From the NCBI GenBank assembly GCA_026707335.1, contig JAPOXB010000157.1:1-15147 (forward strand): DNA of 15,147 bases. Reading direction: 5' to 3'. The position numbers and the translations under genes are program-made. The stretch comes from Chloroflexota bacterium. GTDB taxonomy: Bacteria; Chloroflexota; Dehalococcoidia; Bin125. Positions 6,156 to 13,167 of the stretch are shown one piece after another (positions within the stretch are counted from its first letter, which is position 1; every line of letters starts with the position of its first letter). The notes under the pieces are model-generated. The model had not been told where the DNA came from. It did not search any database and saw nothing but the letters and a program-made list of their open reading frames with translations.

Positions 6156-7283
6156 ATGAGCCCCCAGCGGATCGTCGTCAAGTTCGGGACGAAGCTGCTC
6201 TGCGGCGGCGGGGAGCAGCTCGACCACGTGATCATGGCTGACCTCATCGACCAGGTCGCCACGCTGCACCGCGGCGGCGCGCAGGTCGCGATCGTGTCGA
6301 GCGGGGCGGTGGCGGCCGGGCGGGCCCGCGTGGGCGCGGCGCCCACGCGCGACATCCAGCGCCGGCAGGTGCTGGCCGCCATCGGTCAGGGGCAGCTGAT
6401 CGAGCGCTACGACCGCCTGCTGCGCGAGCACGGGCTGATCGCCGCGCAGGCGCTGCTCACCCGCGCCGACCTCGCCGACCGCGCCGGCTACCTCAACGCG
6501 CGCAACACGCTGGAGGGCCTGCTGGCCGCCGGCGGGACGGACCGCGGCGCGCGCGGCGTCATCCCGATCATCAACGAGAACGACGTCGTCGCCCACGAGG
6601 AGTTGCGCGGCGGCGCCTTCGGCGAGAACGACAGTCTCTCCGCGCTCGTCGCGAACCTGCTCGACGCCGACCTGCTGGTCATGCTCAGCGACGTCGCCGG
6701 GCTGTACGACCGCGACCCGGCGACATACCCGGAGGCGCGGCTGATCGCCGTCGCCGAGGCGGACGCGGCGCGGCAGGCGCAGACCACCGGCGCCGCCGGT
6801 CAGGGTCGCGGCGGCATGCGCGCCAAGGTCGAGGCCGCAACGCGCGCCACCGCCGCCGGCACGACGGTCGTCATCGCGCACGGCGAGGAGCCGCAGGCGC
6901 TGGTGCGGATCGCGCGCGGGGAGTCGCTGGGCACGCGCTTCCCCGCCCGCGCGACGCGGCTGGAGAGCCGCAAGCGCTGGCTGCTGTCGGACGTCTCCAC
7001 GACGGGCGAGATCACCGTCGACGCGGGCGCGGTCGAGGCGCTGCGGCGGCAGGGCCGCAGCCTGCTGCCGGCCGGCATCGTGGCCGTGCGCGGCCCCTTC
7101 GAGCGCGGCGACATCGTGGAGGTGCGCGACCCCGACGGGGCGCGGCTGGGCGTGGGCATCAGCGACTACACGTCGGACGACGTGGAGCGCATCCGCGGCC
7201 GGCGATCGAGCGAGATCACGACCACGCTGGGCTACGCCTACGGGGACGAGGTCATCCACCGCAACAACCTGGCGCTGGCCTGA
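6156..7283 (+). CDS. proB: Glutamate 5-kinase
   Basis: Phosphorylates L-glutamate with ATP to glutamyl-5-phosphate, the first and usually proline-inhibited step of proline synthesis. The protein has 375 aa, the normal length. The amino-acid kinase domain shows IVVKFGTKLL (6-15), the SSGAVAAGR loop (48-56), NEND (140-143), GENDSLSALVANLL (156-169), LSDVAGLYDRDP (177-188) and GRGGMRAKVEAA (217-228). A C-terminal PUA domain covers about 275-350 and ends with YGDEVIHRNNLAL. The start at 6156 has SD AAGGAAG about 8 bases upstream. Divergent from the YihY gene, it lies upstream of an unknown 104-aa gene and then proA, with which it acts as a complex or in sequence. Confidence 0.97.
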   Translation: MSPQRIVVKFGTKLLCGGGEQLDHVIMADLIDQVATLHRGGAQVAIVSSGAVAAGRARVGAAPTRDIQRRQVLAAIGQGQLIERYDRLLREHGLIAAQALLTRADLADRAGYLNARNTLEGLLAAGGTDRGARGVIPIINENDVVAHEELRGGAFGENDSLSALVANLLDADLLVMLSDVAGLYDRDPATYPEARLIAVAEADAARQAQTTGAAGQGRGGMRAKVEAATRATAAGTTVVIAHGEEPQALVRIARGESLGTRFPARATRLESRKRWLLSDVSTTGEITVDAGAVEALRRQGRSLLPAGIVAVRGPFERGDIVEVRDPDGARLGVGISDYTSDDVERIRGRRSSEITTTLGYAYGDEVIHRNNLALA

Positions 7284-7332
7284 GCGCCGCCGCCGGCCGT
7301 CGCGGGATACAGCCGCCCGCCCGGCGAGCCGG

Positions 7333-7338
7333 TACGAT
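7333..7338 (+). promoter_or_regulatory. Candidate -10 element TACGAT between proB and the 104-aa gene
   Basis: TACGAT lies in the 104-base gap after proB, within GGTACGATCGG, close to the GGTACGCTCGG ahead of proB. It would give a leader of about 43 bases, allowing the 104-aa gene and proA to be transcribed apart from proB. Confidence 0.4.
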
Positions 7339-7387
7339 CGGCGCGACGGCGGTCGCCGCACGGCATCGCGGGAATGGGGATCGACAC

Positions 7388-7702
7388 GTGCCCACGCTGC
7401 GCAAACGCAAGGACTTCCCCGCCACCCTGTTGACCCCGCAGGGCAAGGTGCTGAGCGAGTGCTACGCCTTCGTCGACATCATCACGACGGTCTCCGAGGG
7501 CGTGCGCAGCAGGACCTGGGAGGGGCGCATCACGTCGCTGTCCGAGCCGCAGCACGCCTACGCGGGGATGTACGCGCTGCGGCCCAAGGGCTCCGACCAG
7601 ACCTCGCGCATCCAGATCGTGCGGGGCGCCGACGTGCGGCTGGGCGTCACCAGCGACGAGTACGAGTTCCGCGGCGCGGGCGACCCGCCGCAACTGCCCT
7701 GA
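7388..7702 (+). CDS. Unknown 104-aa protein between proB and proA
   Basis: The protein is read from a GTG with GGGGA (7376-7380) upstream. It is soluble, with a basic start (PTLRKRKDFPATLLTPQG) and alternating polar and hydrophobic residues, for example RTWEGRITSL, AGMYALRPKG and RIQIVRGADVRLGV, suggesting a small all-beta fold. It ends in FRGAGDPPQLP and has no catalytic signature, signal peptide or membrane segment that I recognise. It lies 104 bases after proB and 27 bases before proA, so it is probably cotranscribed with proA. Codon usage matches the neighbours, so it does not look foreign. A role in proline synthesis is possible from position alone. Confidence 0.75.
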   Translation: MPTLRKRKDFPATLLTPQGKVLSECYAFVDIITTVSEGVRSRTWEGRITSLSEPQHAYAGMYALRPKGSDQTSRIQIVRGADVRLGVTSDEYEFRGAGDPPQLP

Positions 7703-7729
7703 ATCGGAGCCAGCCGTGAGGACCGCCCC

Positions 7730-9025
7730 ATGACGACCACCACCGCCCCTGCCGCCCCTGCCGCCCTCGACGCCCTGCGCGCCCAGGTCGCGGCCGCGCG
7801 CGCGGCCAGCCCCGCGCTCGCCGTCGCGACGAGCGCGGAGAAGAACGCCGCGCTGGCCGCCATCGCCGACGGGCTGCGCGCCCGCCGGGACGACGTCGTG
7901 GCGGCCAACGCGCGCGACGTCGCCAAGGCGGAGGCCGACGGCCTGGACGCGGCCGCGATCGACCGCATCCGCCTCGACGCGGGCCGCGTCGAGGCGCTGG
8001 CCGGCTCCCTGTCCGCCGTGATCGCGCTGCCCGACCCGGTCGGCGAGACGATCGACTCGGCGGTGCGGCCCAACGGGCTGGAGATCGGCCGGGTGCGCGT
8101 CCCGCTGGGCGTCATCGCCGCGATCTACGAGAACCGTCCCAACGTCACGATCGACATCGCCGCGCTGTGCCTGAAGAGCGGCAACGCCTGCGTGCTGCGC
8201 GGCGGGCGCGAGGCGCTGGAGAGCAACCGCGTGCTGGCCGCGATCATCGCCGGCGGCCTGGACGACGCCGGACTGCCCGGCGACGCCGTGCAGTTCATCG
8301 CCAACACCGACCGCGCCCTGGTCGGCGCGCTGCTGGAGATGCACGACCTGATCGACCTGATGATCCCGCGCGGCGGCAAGGGCCTCGTGGAGCGCGTCCG
8401 CGACGAGGCCTCGATGCCCGTGGTGGCGGGCGGCATCGGCATCTGCCACACCTACGTCGACCGCTCGGCCGACCTGGGCATGGCGCTGGAGATCGTCGAC
8501 AACGCCAAGACGCGGCGGGTGTCGATCTGCAACGCGCTCGACGTGATGATCCTGCACGCCGACGTCGCGGGGCCGTTCCTGGCGTCGCTGGCCGAGCGCT
8601 GGGGGGAGCGCGTCGAGCTGCGCGCCGACCCCGCGTCGGCGGCGCTGCTGGCCGGGACGCCCGCGCGGGTCCGTCCCGCCGGCCCGGACGACTTCGACAC
8701 GGAGTTCCTCGACATGGTGGCCGGCGTGCGCGTGGTGGACGCGCCCGAGGCGGCGCTGGCGCACATCGCGGCGCACGGCTCGGGCCACTCGGAAGCCATC
8801 GTGACGAGCGACGATGCGCTGGCCGAGCGCTTCCTGCACGAGGTCGACGCCGCCACGGTCTACGTCAACGCCTCCACGCAGTTCACCGACGGGGGCGAGT
8901 TCGGCCTCGGCGCGGAGGTCGGCATCAGCACCGGCAAGCTGCACGCCCGCGGCCCCGTGGGCCTGCGCGAGCTGACGTCCTACAAGTGGGTCGTGCGCGG
9001 CACGGGGCAGACCCGGCCCCGCTGA
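7730..9025 (+). CDS. proA: Glutamate-5-semialdehyde dehydrogenase (gamma-glutamyl phosphate reductase)
   Basis: Reduces glutamyl-5-phosphate with NADPH to glutamate-5-semialdehyde, which cyclises to the direct precursor of proline. The protein has 431 aa, normal for the family. It shows EKNAALAAIADGL (37-49), the cofactor region VPLGVIAAIYENRPNVT (124-140), SGNACVLRGGRE (150-161), LMIPRGGKGL (210-219) and the catalytic Cys267 in RRVSICNALDVMILH. The C-terminal oligomerisation part contains HGSGHSEAIVT and the well-conserved TDGGEFGLGAEVGISTGKLH (386-405). The ATG at 7730 has TGAGGA (7717-7722) upstream. The N-terminus is a short Thr/Ala/Pro stretch that may be disordered. proB lies just upstream beyond the 104-aa gene, supporting one proline locus. 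Confidence 0.97.
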   Translation: MTTTTAPAAPAALDALRAQVAAARAASPALAVATSAEKNAALAAIADGLRARRDDVVAANARDVAKAEADGLDAAAIDRIRLDAGRVEALAGSLSAVIALPDPVGETIDSAVRPNGLEIGRVRVPLGVIAAIYENRPNVTIDIAALCLKSGNACVLRGGREALESNRVLAAIIAGGLDDAGLPGDAVQFIANTDRALVGALLEMHDLIDLMIPRGGKGLVERVRDEASMPVVAGGIGICHTYVDRSADLGMALEIVDNAKTRRVSICNALDVMILHADVAGPFLASLAERWGERVELRADPASAALLAGTPARVRPAGPDDFDTEFLDMVAGVRVVDAPEAALAHIAAHGSGHSEAIVTSDDALAERFLHEVDAATVYVNASTQFTDGGEFGLGAEVGISTGKLHARGPVGLRELTSYKWVVRGTGQTRPR

Positions 9026-9031
9026 GGTGCG

Positions 9032-9037
9032 TACACT
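9032..9037 (+). promoter_or_regulatory. Candidate -10 element TACACT after proA
   Basis: TACACT lies in the 68-base gap between proA and the 112-aa gene and would give a leader of about 50 bases. It fits the TANNNT pattern seen elsewhere in the window; no -35 is evident. Confidence 0.35.
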
Positions 9038-9093
9038 GGAGACCTCTACGGGCGCAGTGTCCGGGCGGCGTCCGGCCGGCACGGGAGCAGTGG

Positions 9094-9432
9094 ATGTTCA
9101 GCTACGAGCGCGAGAGCCGCACGCCCCAGTCGGAGGCGTACGTGATCGAGAACGAGCAGGGCAGCCGCGCCCGCGCCGATCTGCACTTCACCCCGTCGAT
9201 CGTCTACAGCACGCTCTGCGTGCCCACCGACTGGAGCGAGGACGACATTCGCGACGTGATCGCCGACCTCGACGATCGTATCGTGCGCACCGCCGATCCC
9301 TTCCGCGAGGACTTCGTCGTCACGGTCTGGTCGGGCGACGAACTGGCGGTCTACTCGGACGAGGAGTCGCTGAACGACTACGTGATCGCGGGGGCGGGGC
9401 CGCCGGGGGGCCCGGCGGAGCGCGCCGAGTGA
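9094..9432 (+). CDS. Unknown acidic 112-aa protein
   Basis: The ATG at 9094 has GGGAG (9083-9087) at good spacing and opens MFSYERESRTPQSEAYVIEN. The frame stays open further upstream over proA, but only this start has an SD. The protein is soluble and acidic, with an apparent alternation of beta strands and one helix: IVYSTLCVPTDW, then SEDDIRDVIADLDDRIV, then DFVVTVWSGDELAVYSDEES, and a Gly/Pro/Glu tail. It contains one Cys (residue 42) and no metal-binding or catalytic motif I recognise. It lies after proA behind its own possible promoter and before another acidic unknown gene, with which it may be cotranscribed. Confidence 0.7.
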   Translation: MFSYERESRTPQSEAYVIENEQGSRARADLHFTPSIVYSTLCVPTDWSEDDIRDVIADLDDRIVRTADPFREDFVVTVWSGDELAVYSDEESLNDYVIAGAGPPGGPAERAE

Positions 9433-9523
9433 CCCCCGGCGGGGCGGGCGCAGGCCCCATCGGCAACGAACGAGCAGGAGCGCGGCTGCGAGTGTCCGGC
9501 CGCTGGAGCGTCAGGATGGGACG

Positions 9524-9958
9524 ATGACAGATTCCGAAGACGCCGTCGCGGCGCCGGAGATGGCCGAGAACGGCGAGGACGCGGGCGACGCCCTGGACAT
9601 GCTGTTCCAAGGGCGGGTGGAGGAGTTGATCCCGCCCGAGGAGCTGGGCGAGTTCCACGACTTCATCCGCGAAGAGGCGATCATGCGCCGCCGCTTCACG
9701 GTCTCGTTCCGGCTCGACTGCACCTGCCTGGCCTGGATCGGCTACGCGCTCTCCAACGTCGTCACGCACGAGGACGGGCTGGAGTTCACCGCCCGGCCGA
9801 CGCAGTCCTACATCCCCGACCACGAGGCCGACGTCGAGCACCCCGAGGGCCCCACCGAGGATCCGCCCGAGGCGTTCGAGGACTGGCCCATCTGGCCCTT
9901 CGAGATCTATCAGGACGAAGACGACCTGGCGGACGACGAGGACGACGACGGCGACTGA
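9524..9958 (+). CDS. Unknown very acidic 144-aa protein
   Basis: A 144-aa soluble protein with acidic ends and a more ordered centre. The N-terminal 28 residues (TDSEDAVAAPEMAENGEDAG) are probably disordered. The middle carries VEELIPPEELGEFHDFIREE, then a basic helix IMRRRFTVSFRLD and DCTCLAWIGYALSNVV, with Cys in a C-x-C arrangement. The tail is rich in Trp, Pro, Asp and Glu (FEDWPIWPFEIY, ending DLADDEDDDGD). I recognise no family. The gap before it (9433-9523) holds no clear promoter or SD, so the start at 9524 is tentative. A GTG-started hydrolase gene follows after 10 bases, so the two are probably on one transcript. Confidence 0.7.
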   Translation: MTDSEDAVAAPEMAENGEDAGDALDMLFQGRVEELIPPEELGEFHDFIREEAIMRRRFTVSFRLDCTCLAWIGYALSNVVTHEDGLEFTARPTQSYIPDHEADVEHPEGPTEDPPEAFEDWPIWPFEIYQDEDDLADDEDDDGD

Positions 9959-9968
9959 GGGCGCAGCC

Positions 9969-10748
9969 GTGTCCTGCCGCTATCGCGCGATCTTCTTCGA
10001 CCTCGACGGCACGCTGATCGACGAGGAGGCGGGCGTTCCGCAGGCGCGCGCCGCCGTGGCGGCATCCTTGCGCGCCCGCGGCCACGCCGTCGATGCCGCC
10101 GCCTACAGCGCCGCCAGCGACGCGGTGATCCGCGACCTCCTGGCCGCGAACGGCGGCGAGTGGCCGTTCGTCTGGTCGCGGGAGGCCGTCATCGCCGACA
10201 CGCTGGCCCGGCTGGGGGCGCCCACCGCGATCGCCGGGGAGATGGCCGAGGTCTACCTGCGCACGCGCATCGGCCACGTGCGGCTGCTCGACGGCGCCGA
10301 GGCTGCCCTGGATTGGGCCCGCGCCGGCCATCGCGTCGGGCTGATCACCAACGGCCCCGGGTCCGAGCAGCGCGAGAAGCTGCGCCGCGCCGGCCTGACC
10401 GCCTCCTTCGAGAGCCTGACGATCTCGGGCGAGGCCGGCGTCAGCAAGCCCGACGGCGCGATCTTCGCCCGCGCGCTGGCGTCGCTGGACGTCGAGGCGG
10501 GGGAGGCGGTCCACGTCGGCAACAGCCGCGCGGCCGACGTCGCGGGGGCGCGGGCGGCCGGGCTCGACGCCGTCTGGCTGCGCGCGCCGGGAGCGGGCGG
10601 CGCAGCGGGTGCGGACACACAGGACTGCCGCGTCATCACATCGATGCGCGAGTTGCCGGCGGCCCTGTCATCAAACGAGACACCGGGTGAGACGCCGGAC
10701 GCCGCCACGGCCGCCGGCGGGAAGGGGAGATCGCGATGGCCCGCATGA
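9969..10748 (+). CDS. HAD superfamily hydrolase
   Basis: A 259-aa phosphatase-like enzyme; the substrate cannot be told from sequence. Motif I is FFDLDGTLIDEE with nucleophile D11 and acid/base D13. Motif II is GLITNG with T127. Motif III is K160 in GVSKPDG. The motif IV region reads HVGNSRAADVAGARAAG, where many relatives have GDS, so N185 replaces one of the two acidic metal ligands while D190 remains. A helical cap lies between motifs I and II (about 20-105), giving the YjjG/phosphoglycolate phosphatase-like layout. About 45 C-terminal residues extend past the fold and look disordered. The GTG start has GAGGG (9957-9961) at the end of the previous gene, and the 3' end overlaps the next gene by 13 bases. 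Confidence 0.88.
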   Translation: MSCRYRAIFFDLDGTLIDEEAGVPQARAAVAASLRARGHAVDAAAYSAASDAVIRDLLAANGGEWPFVWSREAVIADTLARLGAPTAIAGEMAEVYLRTRIGHVRLLDGAEAALDWARAGHRVGLITNGPGSEQREKLRRAGLTASFESLTISGEAGVSKPDGAIFARALASLDVEAGEAVHVGNSRAADVAGARAAGLDAVWLRAPGAGGAAGADTQDCRVITSMRELPAALSSNETPGETPDAATAAGGKGRSRWPA

Positions 10749-11152
10749 CGGAGACCCAGCAGAACGCGTTCCTGCGCGGGCGTCGCTACGGCATCCTGAC
10801 GACCAACGGCGCCGACGGCGTGCCCGTGCCGATCCCGCTCTGGTTCGAGTGGGACGGCCGGCGGGCGCGGCTGTTCAGCGCCGCCGGCGCGGCCAAGCTG
10901 CGCCGCATCGCCGCCGACCCGCGCGTGGCCCTGCTCGTCCCCAACAACCCCGACGAGGCGGAGCGCTGGGTGCTGATCAAGGGCCGGGCCGCGGTCGTCG
11001 CGGACGACGGGATGGCGCTGGCGCGGCGGCTGGCCGCGCGCTACTGGGATCTGGACGACCCGGCCCACGCGCAGACGCTGCGCGACTGGGAGTCGGAGGA
11101 GTGGGTGGTGGTGGAGGTCGATCCCGAGTCGATCGAGAGTTCGCCGGGCTGA
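10736..11152 (+). CDS. Pyridoxamine 5'-phosphate oxidase-type split-barrel flavoprotein
   Basis: A 138-aa protein of the FMN/F420-binding split-barrel type, probably a dimeric oxidoreductase or haem/flavin-binding protein whose substrate is unknown. Seen are RYGILTTNGADGVPVPIPLWFEWDG (17-41), the usual beta strands near the cofactor site, ARLFSAAGAAKLRRIAADPRVALLV with the basic pair that often contacts the flavin phosphate, WVLIKGRAAVVADD, and the C-terminal WVVVEVDPESIES strand. AAGGGGAGA (10722-10730) favours the ATG at 10736 over the in-frame ATG at 10745. It overlaps the HAD gene, so the two are likely translated together. Downstream the hairpin at 11143-11163 ends the unit. Confidence 0.85.
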   Translation: MARMTETQQNAFLRGRRYGILTTNGADGVPVPIPLWFEWDGRRARLFSAAGAAKLRRIAADPRVALLVPNNPDEAERWVLIKGRAAVVADDGMALARRLAARYWDLDDPAHAQTLRDWESEEWVVVEVDPESIESSPG

Positions 11153-11163
11153 CCGCGCCCGGC
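11143..11163. terminator. Bidirectional hairpin between convergent genes
   Basis: GCCGGGC (11143-11149) and GCCCGGC (11157-11163) form a perfect 7-bp stem around a loop holding the TGA of the PPOX-type gene; the transketolase stop begins at the next base. There is no U-run on either side, so termination is inferred from the hairpin and the convergent layout. Confidence 0.5.
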
Positions 11164-12120
11164 CTACGCCTTGCGCGCCAGCACGCGCCGCACGGCCTCG
11201 GTGACGCCCTGCGCCGTCAGGCCGTGCCGTTCGAGCAACTGCGTCCACGTGCCCGACTCGCCGTAGCGGTCCTGCACGCCGACCTGCTCCATCGGCACGG
11301 GCGCGTTGAGCGCCAGCCAGCGCGCGACGGCGCCGCCCAGCCCGCCGATCACGCTGTGCTCCTCGGCCGTCACGATGGCGCCGGTCTCGGCCGCGGCGGC
11401 GGCCAGCGCGGCGGCGTCGAGCGGCTTGATCGTCGCCATGTTCAGCACCCGCACCGAGACGCCCTCCGCGGCCAGCGCGTCGGCGGCCTCGAGCGCCGCG
11501 CCGACCAGCAGCCCGCAGGCCACGACGGTGACGTCGCCGCCCGGGCGCGCCAGGTGCGCCTGGCCGATGCGGAACTCGTGGCTCTCGTCGTAAATCACGG
11601 GGATCTTGGGTCGGCCCATGCGGATGTAGATGGGGCCGTCGCTGTAGGCGGCGGCGGTCAGCGCCTGCTCCATCTCCACGACGTCGGCCGGCACGACCAC
11701 GCGCATGTTGGCCAGCGAGGTCATCAGCGCCAGGTCCTCGACCGCCTGCGCGGAGGCTCCGTCCTCGCCGACGCTGACGCCGCCGTGGCTGGCGATCAGC
11801 TTCACGTTGAGTTGGGGCTGGGCGATGCTCACGCGGATCTGGTCGAAGCAGTGGCCGGGCAGGAAGACGGCGAAGGAGGCCGCGTAGACCACCTTCCCGG
11901 CCGCGGCCAGCCCGGCCGCCATGCCGATCAGGTTGGCCTCGGCCGCGCCCACCGTGTACCAGCGGTCGGGGTGCGCCCGGCCCAGCTTGTTCCCGCCCGT
12001 CGATGCTGCGAGGTCGGCGTCCAGCGCCACCAGGTCGACGCCGGCGTCGGCCAGCTTGACCAGCGTGGGACCGTAGGCCTCGCGGGTGGCGGCGCGGCGG
12101 ACGGGGGCGGCGGTCGTCAT
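11164..12120 (-). CDS. Transketolase, C-terminal subunit
   Basis: The 318-aa pyrimidine-binding and C-terminal half of a split transketolase, which with the N-terminal subunit moves two-carbon ketol units between sugar phosphates in the non-oxidative pentose phosphate pathway. Visible are VALDADLAAST (31-41), VGAAEANLIGMAAGLA (58-73) with catalytic Glu61 that activates thiamine diphosphate, GHCFDQIR (89-96), SHGGVSVGEDGASAQAVEDL (111-130), and the C-terminal region with VRVLNMATIKPLD and VTAEEHSVIGGLGG. The start overlaps the stop of the N-terminal subunit by 4 bases (12117-12120), with GGGAG in the right place upstream. Length and order match two-gene transketolases of many bacteria and archaea. 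A 1-deoxyxylulose-5-phosphate synthase is less likely because that enzyme is one long chain. Confidence 0.95.
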   Translation of the reverse strand: MTTAAPVRRAATREAYGPTLVKLADAGVDLVALDADLAASTGGNKLGRAHPDRWYTVGAAEANLIGMAAGLAAAGKVVYAASFAVFLPGHCFDQIRVSIAQPQLNVKLIASHGGVSVGEDGASAQAVEDLALMTSLANMRVVVPADVVEMEQALTAAAYSDGPIYIRMGRPKIPVIYDESHEFRIGQAHLARPGGDVTVVACGLLVGAALEAADALAAEGVSVRVLNMATIKPLDAAALAAAAAETGAIVTAEEHSVIGGLGGAVARWLALNAPVPMEQVGVQDRYGESGTWTQLLERHGLTAQGVTEAVRRVLARKA

Positions 12121-12983
12121 GGCGCGCTCCCGTTGTCGGCCGCGCCGCCGCCGAAGCCGAGCTCCCGCAGCGCCTGCGCCAGTTGTTCATCCGAGGGGCC
12201 CTTGCCGTGCCAGCCGGCCGGGTTCTCCTCCATGAAGGAGACGCCCTTGCCCTTGTGCGTCGGCGCGATGACGACCTGCGGCCGTCCGCTCACGCCCTTC
12301 GCCTCCTCCAGGGCCGCGATCACCTGCCGCACGTCGTGGCCGTCGGCGATCTCGATCACGTGCCAGCCGAAGGCGCGCCACTTGTCGGCCAGCGGGTCCA
12401 TGCGCATGATCTCCGCCTCCGGCCCGTCGTTCTGGAAGCGGTTGCGGTCGACGACGGCGGTCACGCGGTCCAACTCGAAGTGGGCGGCGGCCATGGCCGC
12501 TTCCCAGTTCTGGCCCTCGTTGAGTTCGCCGTCGCCCAGCAGGCAGTAGCAGCGCCAGGACGCGCCGTCGATGCGGGCCGCCAGCGCCTGCCCCAGGCAG
12601 AACGACAGCCCCATGCCCAGCGCCCCGCCGCTCATCTCGACGCCGGCCGGCCGGCCGCGCACGACGTGCCCCTGCAGCGGCGAGTCGAGGCGGCGGAAGC
12701 TCGACAGCAGCGCCGCCTCGAAGTAGCCCGCCTCCGCCAGCGTCGCGTAGAGGACGGGCGTCGCGTGGCCCTTGCTCAGCACGAAGCGGTCGCGCTCGGG
12801 CCAGTCGGGCCGGGCGGGGTCGTGGCGCAGCACGCCGCCGAAGTAGAGCGCGGTGAGGATCTCGACCGCCGACAGCGACCCGCCAGGGTGCCCCGACTGG
12901 GCCGCGTGCGTCATCTCCACGATGTGGCGGCGGATGCGCCGCGCCGTCTCGTGCAGCGTCTCCAGGGAAGTCAGCGTGGTCAT
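12117..12983 (-). CDS. Transketolase, N-terminal subunit
   Basis: The 288-aa thiamine-diphosphate-binding half of the split transketolase. Seen are QSGHPGGSLSAVEILTALYF (29-48) with the conserved His32, RFVLSKGHATPVLY (66-79), the LQGH site (H106), MSGGALGMGLSFCLGQALA (117-135), and the diphosphate/Mg motif GDGELNEG (150-157) ending at DRNRFQNDG. PTHKGKGVSFME marks the end of the fold. The ATG at 12983 is chosen because homology begins a few residues later; upstream in-frame codons would cross the divergent promoter. Its SD is weak. A -10 TATACT on the minus strand lies about 70 bases upstream. It is the first gene of a two-gene unit with the C-terminal subunit. Confidence 0.95.
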   Translation of the reverse strand: MTTLTSLETLHETARRIRRHIVEMTHAAQSGHPGGSLSAVEILTALYFGGVLRHDPARPDWPERDRFVLSKGHATPVLYATLAEAGYFEAALLSSFRRLDSPLQGHVVRGRPAGVEMSGGALGMGLSFCLGQALAARIDGASWRCYCLLGDGELNEGQNWEAAMAAAHFELDRVTAVVDRNRFQNDGPEAEIMRMDPLADKWRAFGWHVIEIADGHDVRQVIAALEEAKGVSGRPQVVIAPTHKGKGVSFMEENPAGWHGKGPSDEQLAQALRELGFGGGAADNGSAP

Positions 12984-13050
12984 CCGGGCCCGTTCGCTCG
13001 TCGTGCCCGGCGGCGGTGGATGGCGGCGATCGCGGGGGGCACGTGCGGCG

Positions 13051-13080
13051 AGTATATGGAGCGCGCCGGGGCCGGGTAAA
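13051..13080 (-). promoter_or_regulatory. Promoter of the transketolase genes
   Basis: On the minus strand TTTACC (13080-13075) and TATACT (13056-13051) are separated by 18 bases, the best bacterial-type promoter in the window. It would give a leader of about 60 bases before the ATG at 12983. Its -35 shares bases with the opposite -10 at 13077-13082. Confidence 0.55.
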
Positions 13081-13082
13081 AT
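13077..13082 (+). promoter_or_regulatory. Candidate -10 element TAAAAT of the amidohydrolase/thpR genes
   Basis: TAAAAT lies about 85 bases before the GTG at 13168, in the only AT-rich spot of the gap. Its -35 side is poor. Four of its bases are also in the -35 of the opposite transketolase promoter, so the two may compete. Confidence 0.45.
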
Positions 13083-13167
13083 CGGGGGGCCGCCCCGGTG
13101 GATTGCCGCACGCCATAAGTCGGGCGGCGGTCCGCGAGAGCCCGCGGGCGGCGAGGAGGCCCGGCGC

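Noticed and set aside
4656..7361. 901-codon minus-strand frame covering the YihY gene and proB
   Set aside because: It opposes proB, whose motifs are plain, and conflicts in frame with the YihY protein. It is a GC-driven shadow.
8167..9093. Open frame upstream of and joined to the 112-aa protein
   Set aside because: This part overlaps proA in another frame and has the Arg-rich composition of a shadow. The SD before 9094 marks the real start.
10253..12549. Long frames on both strands through the HAD, PPOX and transketolase region (minus 10253-12190, plus 10609-12549)
   Set aside because: They are antisense or out of frame to genes with clear motifs; Arg/Gly/Ala-rich with no homologous look.
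12853..13167. Upstream extension of the amidohydrolase by 105 codons
   Set aside because: It would run across the transketolase start and both promoters. AGGAGG at 13154-13159 with GTG at 13168 and the DAHTHVF start fit the family.
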